Assembly: GCF_028736035.1 (NCBI RefSeq) | Contig: NZ_CP117866.1 | Location: 9,837,001-9,901,000, forward strand | Length of the DNA stretch: 64,000 nucleotides | Reading direction: 5' to 3' | Source: Streptomyces sp. T12 | GTDB taxonomy: Bacteria; Actinomycetota; Actinomycetes; Streptomycetales; Streptomycetaceae | In this document: piece by piece, positions 61,801 to 64,000 of the stretch | Layout of the letters: each line of letters opens with the position of its first letter | How positions within the stretch are numbered: position 1 is the first letter of the stretch | Notes under the pieces: generated by a model | Databases searched by the model: none | Told to the model about the DNA's origin: nothing | What the model saw: only the letters and a program-made list of their open reading frames with translations | Position numbers and translations under genes: made by a program

Positions 61801-62357
61801 CCGTGGGGCTGGCCATCGGCGACGTCATGGGCCACGACGTGGAAGCCGCCATCGTGATGGGCCAACTCCGCTCCGCCCTGCACAGCCTCGCGATGGAGGG
61901 CGCCGACCCGGCCCAGGTGCTGGCCAGGCTGGACGCCTACCTGCAGTCGCTCGCCACCGAACGCTTCGCCACCTGCCTGTACGCGGTCTACGACCCACAA
62001 CGCCACAGCCTGCGCTACGCCGGCAGCGGGCACCTGCCGCCCCTGCTGGTAGCCACCGACACCGCCTATCTGGAGCTGCCCCCGGCGCTGCCGCTGGGAC
62101 TGGGCAGCACCCCAGTCGACCGCGCGGTGGCGTTCCCGCCCGGCACCAGCCTGCTGCTGTACACCGACGGCCTGGTGGAAAACCGGTCACTGTCCCTGGA
62201 CAGCTGCCTGGCGGCCCTGTGCCAGACCTGCGGCGCGCTGCCCGCCGCCGCCCGCACCGATCCCCAGCAGATCACCGAACGGGCCCTGGAGCTGCTGAAC
62301 ACCCCCCACCGGGTCGACGACGACACCGCCCTGCTCGCCGCCACCGCTGAACCGTAG
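58857..62357 (+). CDS. Hybrid sensor: PAS-GAF-histidine kinase-receiver-GAF-SpoIIE phosphatase
   Basis: The 1,166-residue protein has in order a PAS-like domain (about 15-165), a GAF domain (180-345), HisKA with His361 in NVSHELRTPLT, HATPase (about 465-575: NLLSNALKF, TDTGTGIP, GSGLGLVLVKDLV), a Pro/Ala-rich linker, a receiver domain with Asp703 in LVLSDVMMPGMDG, a second GAF (785-930) and a SpoIIE/PP2C phosphatase domain (about 935-1166: GGDWYDVLALPDG, IGDVMGHDVEAA, LLYTDGLVEN, DDDTALLAA). No membrane segments, so cytosolic. ATG 58857 follows AGGAGG by 11 bases; GTG 58761 could add 32 residues. It joins phosphorelay input to a phosphatase output that typically acts on anti-sigma antagonists. 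Confidence 0.93.
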   Translation: MPRPDDPRTAAARMFAEAGPFGELLAGIEWAATPLGPPESWPGPLVDTLRLMLTSEHGMALYWGAEFATLYNLGSTPIVGAKHPWALGRPYKEIFPEVWVHPVSSHFHYVTDTRKSLLIPDEPLIMERHGFPEQCYFDSSFQPVLLDDGTAGGVLQIITETTGRVLGERRLRLLSETGARTAGLPTPGEVARVVAEVLGSYPEEIPFLGLYLASEPGMLRSAASAGLQPSPEAVSQSAADGSEVAAQLAQVVANGAPATLPAAALTGGNTAGQHAAASWLPVEQALALPLDCAGQMAGVLVVGVNPCFPPAGAYRDFLEVLAAAVAGALTAALAHDEQRRRAEALAELDRAKTTFFANVSHELRTPLTLLLGPLQQALADEDRPERREQLELAERGALRLLKQVNTLLEVARAEAGQIRPALEPVDLAGATAELAGVFRSAFEAAGLTLEVDCPPLPKPVSLDREMWEKIILNLLSNALKFTFTGGARVQVAAAGDRARLTVTDTGTGIPADELPRLFERFHRVRGARSRSHEGSGLGLVLVKDLVEAHGGTVGVDSRLGQGTNVTVDLPFATAHRPRPAPPAAGDGAPGETPREGGGGRPGGAAAYVDEALGWLAADPVPAAATPAARTPHAPAAHDAPHGPGPHETDHPHRARLLVVDDNADMRAYLTQLLQPDYDVLLAADGRAALEMALAQPVELVLSDVMMPGMDGFELVRALRADSRTARLPIVLLTARAGEEESVQGRQAGADDYLAKPFSARQLLARVRTGLELSRLREQALTETRDQLAVLASLADAGLRLSATLDPDRILQTAGQILLPDFADQISIHLTAAKPAPAQSPPAYIAGTPLLAPEDLAAAATHAINGTVPAPASPQPPPVAVLALPLHAHDQTLGALVLVRHTGYSAVEHKYLENLAHRLALAYDNATRYHNERRLALTLQRALLPHRLPQVPGVRLASHYRASNRGAEVGGDWYDVLALPDGAVGLAIGDVMGHDVEAAIVMGQLRSALHSLAMEGADPAQVLARLDAYLQSLATERFATCLYAVYDPQRHSLRYAGSGHLPPLLVATDTAYLELPPALPLGLGSTPVDRAVAFPPGTSLLLYTDGLVENRSLSLDSCLAALCQTCGALPAAARTDPQQITERALELLNTPHRVDDDTALLAATAEP

Positions 62358-62638
62358 TGTCGAACCGGCGACCCGCAGGCTGACGGAAGTGCCACACGAC
62401 CGACCGCTGGTGCTCGGTGAGGAGGCTGCGGATTAGTTAATGCACTGCTGACGAACTGTCTTCATTGCTAGCGGAGTCGCGGACCCTGGACGGATCCTGG
62501 AGGGTGAGAACCGTGCGCAGGCTGCGTCCGTAGTTCCACGCATGCTGTCGAGCGCGGAGCCGCATCGAACCGCGCAGGATTGCGGAGGTGGTCTGCCGAA
62601 ATCTGGAGGGTGGGTTCACCGACTGCCTCACTCGCACG

Positions 62639-62815
62639 AGTCCTGGTGCTGATGGATCTGCAGATGCCCGGCATGGACGCCGACCTCACCGCCGCGATCG
62701 AGGCCGGTGCTGTGGGCTGTCTGCTCAAGGACAGCGGTCGACACGAGCTGTGCGAGACGTCCGTACCGCCGCCCGGGAGCCGGAGGGCCTGTCGGCCGTC
62801 GCCCGTGGGCAGAGC
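62639..62815 (+). pseudogene. Relic of a NarL-type response regulator
   Basis: The frame near 62640 reads VLMDLQMPGMD, then jumps to ADLTAAIEAGAVGCLLKDSG, then after a shift VRTAAREPEGLSAVARGQ. In an intact regulator about 40 residues separate the first two blocks, so there is an internal deletion; the N-terminus and the helix-turn-helix are gone. It lies between two phosphatase-type signalling genes. The flanking stretches 62358-62638 and 62816-62887 hold nothing else I recognise. Confidence 0.7.
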
Positions 62816-62887
62816 AACTTCCGTACAGGACGGTCCCGTCCTCTACGGAAGCGACCCGCTGGGCTGAAGGCCTCACTGGGGCGTTGC

Positions 62888-63991
62888 TCAGTGGATGGGA
62901 GTGCGGCGGACGGTCAGGACGGCGACGTCGTCGTGCTGGTTGCCGTTGCCGGCGAAGGCGCGGGCGTCTGCGTACAGGGCCTGGGGCAGTTTGGTGGTGG
63001 AGAGGTCGAGGTGTTTCGTCAGCCGCTCGTCGACCGGGTAGAACGTGCCGTCGGCAGCGCGGGTCTCGGTGAGGCCGTCGGTGGTCAGCAGCAGTGTCGA
63101 ACCGGCAGGGAACTCGAACCAGCCCACGGTGGTCGGTTCGGAGGCCAGTTCGGCGAGACCGAGCGGGACCCCCGACTCCAGCGGCGGTGTGGTGACGATG
63201 CCGTCGTGCACCAACCGGGGTGGGATGTGCCCGCAGTTGACGACCTGCGCTTCGGTACCGGCGTCGACGGAGATGACGAGCGCGGTCACGAACCGCTCGT
63301 CGTCGCTGTTCTGTTCGGCGTATGCGTTGTGCCGGACGACCGAGGCGTCCAGGGCGTCGACGAGTGCGGTGAGCGTGGGCTCCCGGTGGGCCGCCTCGCG
63401 GAAGGCACCGATGACGGCGAACGCGGCCCCCACGGCGGCGAGTCCCTTGCCCTGCACGTCACCGATCAGCACCCGTGTCCCCCAGGGCGAGGCGACAGCC
63501 TCGTAGATGTCACCGCCGACGAGCCGGTCCTCCTGTACGGGCTCGTAGACGCCGTTGACCATGACGTCGTCGGTGACCAGGGGCAGGGGGTGCAGAATGT
63601 GCCGCTGCATGGCGGCGGCGGTGGAGCGCAGGCGGAGCATCTCGTGCTCGCGCTTGACACGCCGGTGGCAGGCGTAGACGGAGGTCACTCCCAGGGCGAG
63701 GGTGAGCAGCACGAGCAGAGCCCGGTCGAGCCACCGGCCCACGTCATCGCCCCGCAGCAGCACGTTGAGTGTGACGACGACCGTGGTCCAGGCGGCGACG
63801 AACCTCGTCTGCCGGACGGTGCACAGCGCCGACGCCGTACCCGGTGGGAAGACCAGGAGCCCGAGGAGCCACACCGCGGATCCGGACAGGACACCGAGGG
63901 CCTCCACCAAGGCCGTCACCGACACCACGCCGACGGCCAGCTCGGCGTTGCCCGGAGGCTCGATCGCCTCGAGGGCGTCGGAGGGCCTCAT
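62888..63991 (-). CDS. Membrane-anchored SpoIIE/PP2C-type phosphatase (RsbU-like)
   Basis: The 367-residue protein has three to four hydrophobic segments in residues 15-110 (VGVVSVTALVEALGVLSG, AVWLLGLLVF, LLVLLTLALGVTSVYA), a short coiled linker (VKREHEMLRLRSTAAAMQRHIL) and a SpoIIE domain: LVGGDIYEAVASPWGTRVLIGDVQGKGL, VNCGHIPPRL, LLLTTDGLTETR and NQHDDVAVLTV with the metal-binding Asp residues. The linker IQHILxPLP motif is typical of RsbU-like activators of partner-switching pathways. It converges with the hybrid kinase region. It is complete at the window edge, its start being 9 bp inside. Confidence 0.92.
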   Translation of the reverse strand: MRPSDALEAIEPPGNAELAVGVVSVTALVEALGVLSGSAVWLLGLLVFPPGTASALCTVRQTRFVAAWTTVVVTLNVLLRGDDVGRWLDRALLVLLTLALGVTSVYACHRRVKREHEMLRLRSTAAAMQRHILHPLPLVTDDVMVNGVYEPVQEDRLVGGDIYEAVASPWGTRVLIGDVQGKGLAAVGAAFAVIGAFREAAHREPTLTALVDALDASVVRHNAYAEQNSDDERFVTALVISVDAGTEAQVVNCGHIPPRLVHDGIVTTPPLESGVPLGLAELASEPTTVGWFEFPAGSTLLLTTDGLTETRAADGTFYPVDERLTKHLDLSTTKLPQALYADARAFAGNGNQHDDVAVLTVRRTPIH

Positions 63992-64000
63992 CCGGCGGGG

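Noticed and set aside
1..64000. CRISPR array, tRNA or rRNA gene, riboswitch
   Set aside because: I saw no regularly spaced repeats, no cloverleaf with the conserved T-loop, and no conserved aptamer core; short tRNAs could be missed by eye.
1..64000. Prophage or conjugative element
   Set aside because: Only recombinase and transposase remnants occur; no capsid, tail, portal, relaxase or FtsK-like transfer gene is present.

Overview
The window is high-GC (about 70-72%), uses GTG starts and G/C-ending codons throughout, and carries families typical of Streptomyces: ricin-tailed and CBM-tailed secreted glycosidases, Tat and lipoprotein signals, SpoIIE-type PP2C proteins, NB-ARC and WD40 STAND proteins, many TetR/MarR/LuxR/PucR regulators. 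It reads as a Streptomyces (or close relative) accessory region, probably a chromosome arm, because intact metabolic operons are interleaved with decayed recombinases and insertion sequences. No rRNA, tRNA, CRISPR array or large biosynthetic cluster was seen.

Layout. 1-6.3 kb: a partial gene, a TetR regulator, a permease-PuuC-PuuD-like operon for amine or gamma-glutamyl-amine catabolism, a MarR regulator divergent from an LLM-class oxidoreductase. 6.3-12.9 kb: a GAF-LuxR regulator divergent from a ribose-type ABC importer (lipoprotein, double ATPase, permease) with a YtcJ-like amidohydrolase at its end, a likely import-and-hydrolyse operon. 13-21.1 kb: secreted carbohydrate-active genes on the minus strand (GH43-CBM42, GH27-CBM35-CBM13, an EEP-fold hydrolase), then a frameshifted membrane protein with a ricin tail and a GH78/GH43 hybrid left by deletion. 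21.1-23.7 kb: a TetR/amidohydrolase pair framed by 268-bp inverted copies of one dead IS5-type transposase. 23.8-32.7 kb: a lipoprotein deacetylase, a large XRE-STAND-WD40 protein and a subtilase. 33-38.6 kb: a two-component system whose kinase and regulator genes are separated by an aldo-keto reductase and a membrane glycosyltransferase.

38.7-43.7 kb holds broken tyrosine-recombinase genes (one with a long zinc-knuckle array, one of TnpB type followed by a TnpC-like gene). 43.9-45.1 kb: an ArsR-like regulator divergent from a dienelactone-hydrolase-like gene. 45.1-51.7 kb is the most unusual part: four IS-derived units lie end to end, every junction is the tetranucleotide CTAG, and three of the four contain non-transposase genes (a PIN-domain gene; a DUF1772/TetR pair; an Lrp regulator/alpha-beta hydrolase pair). 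The last unit, an IS481-family element of about 2.2 kb, has a transposase whose first catalytic Asp is Ala, and it truncates an NB-ARC gene.

52.5-57.2 kb: a cysteine-poor thioredoxin-like protein and a PucR-type regulator divergent from a ferredoxin-reductase/fatty-acid-desaturase operon. 57.2-58.7 kb is mostly debris of recombinase-associated and IS genes. 58.7-64 kb: a very large hybrid histidine kinase that ends in a SpoIIE phosphatase domain, a response-regulator relic and a membrane-anchored PP2C phosphatase, together a signalling module.
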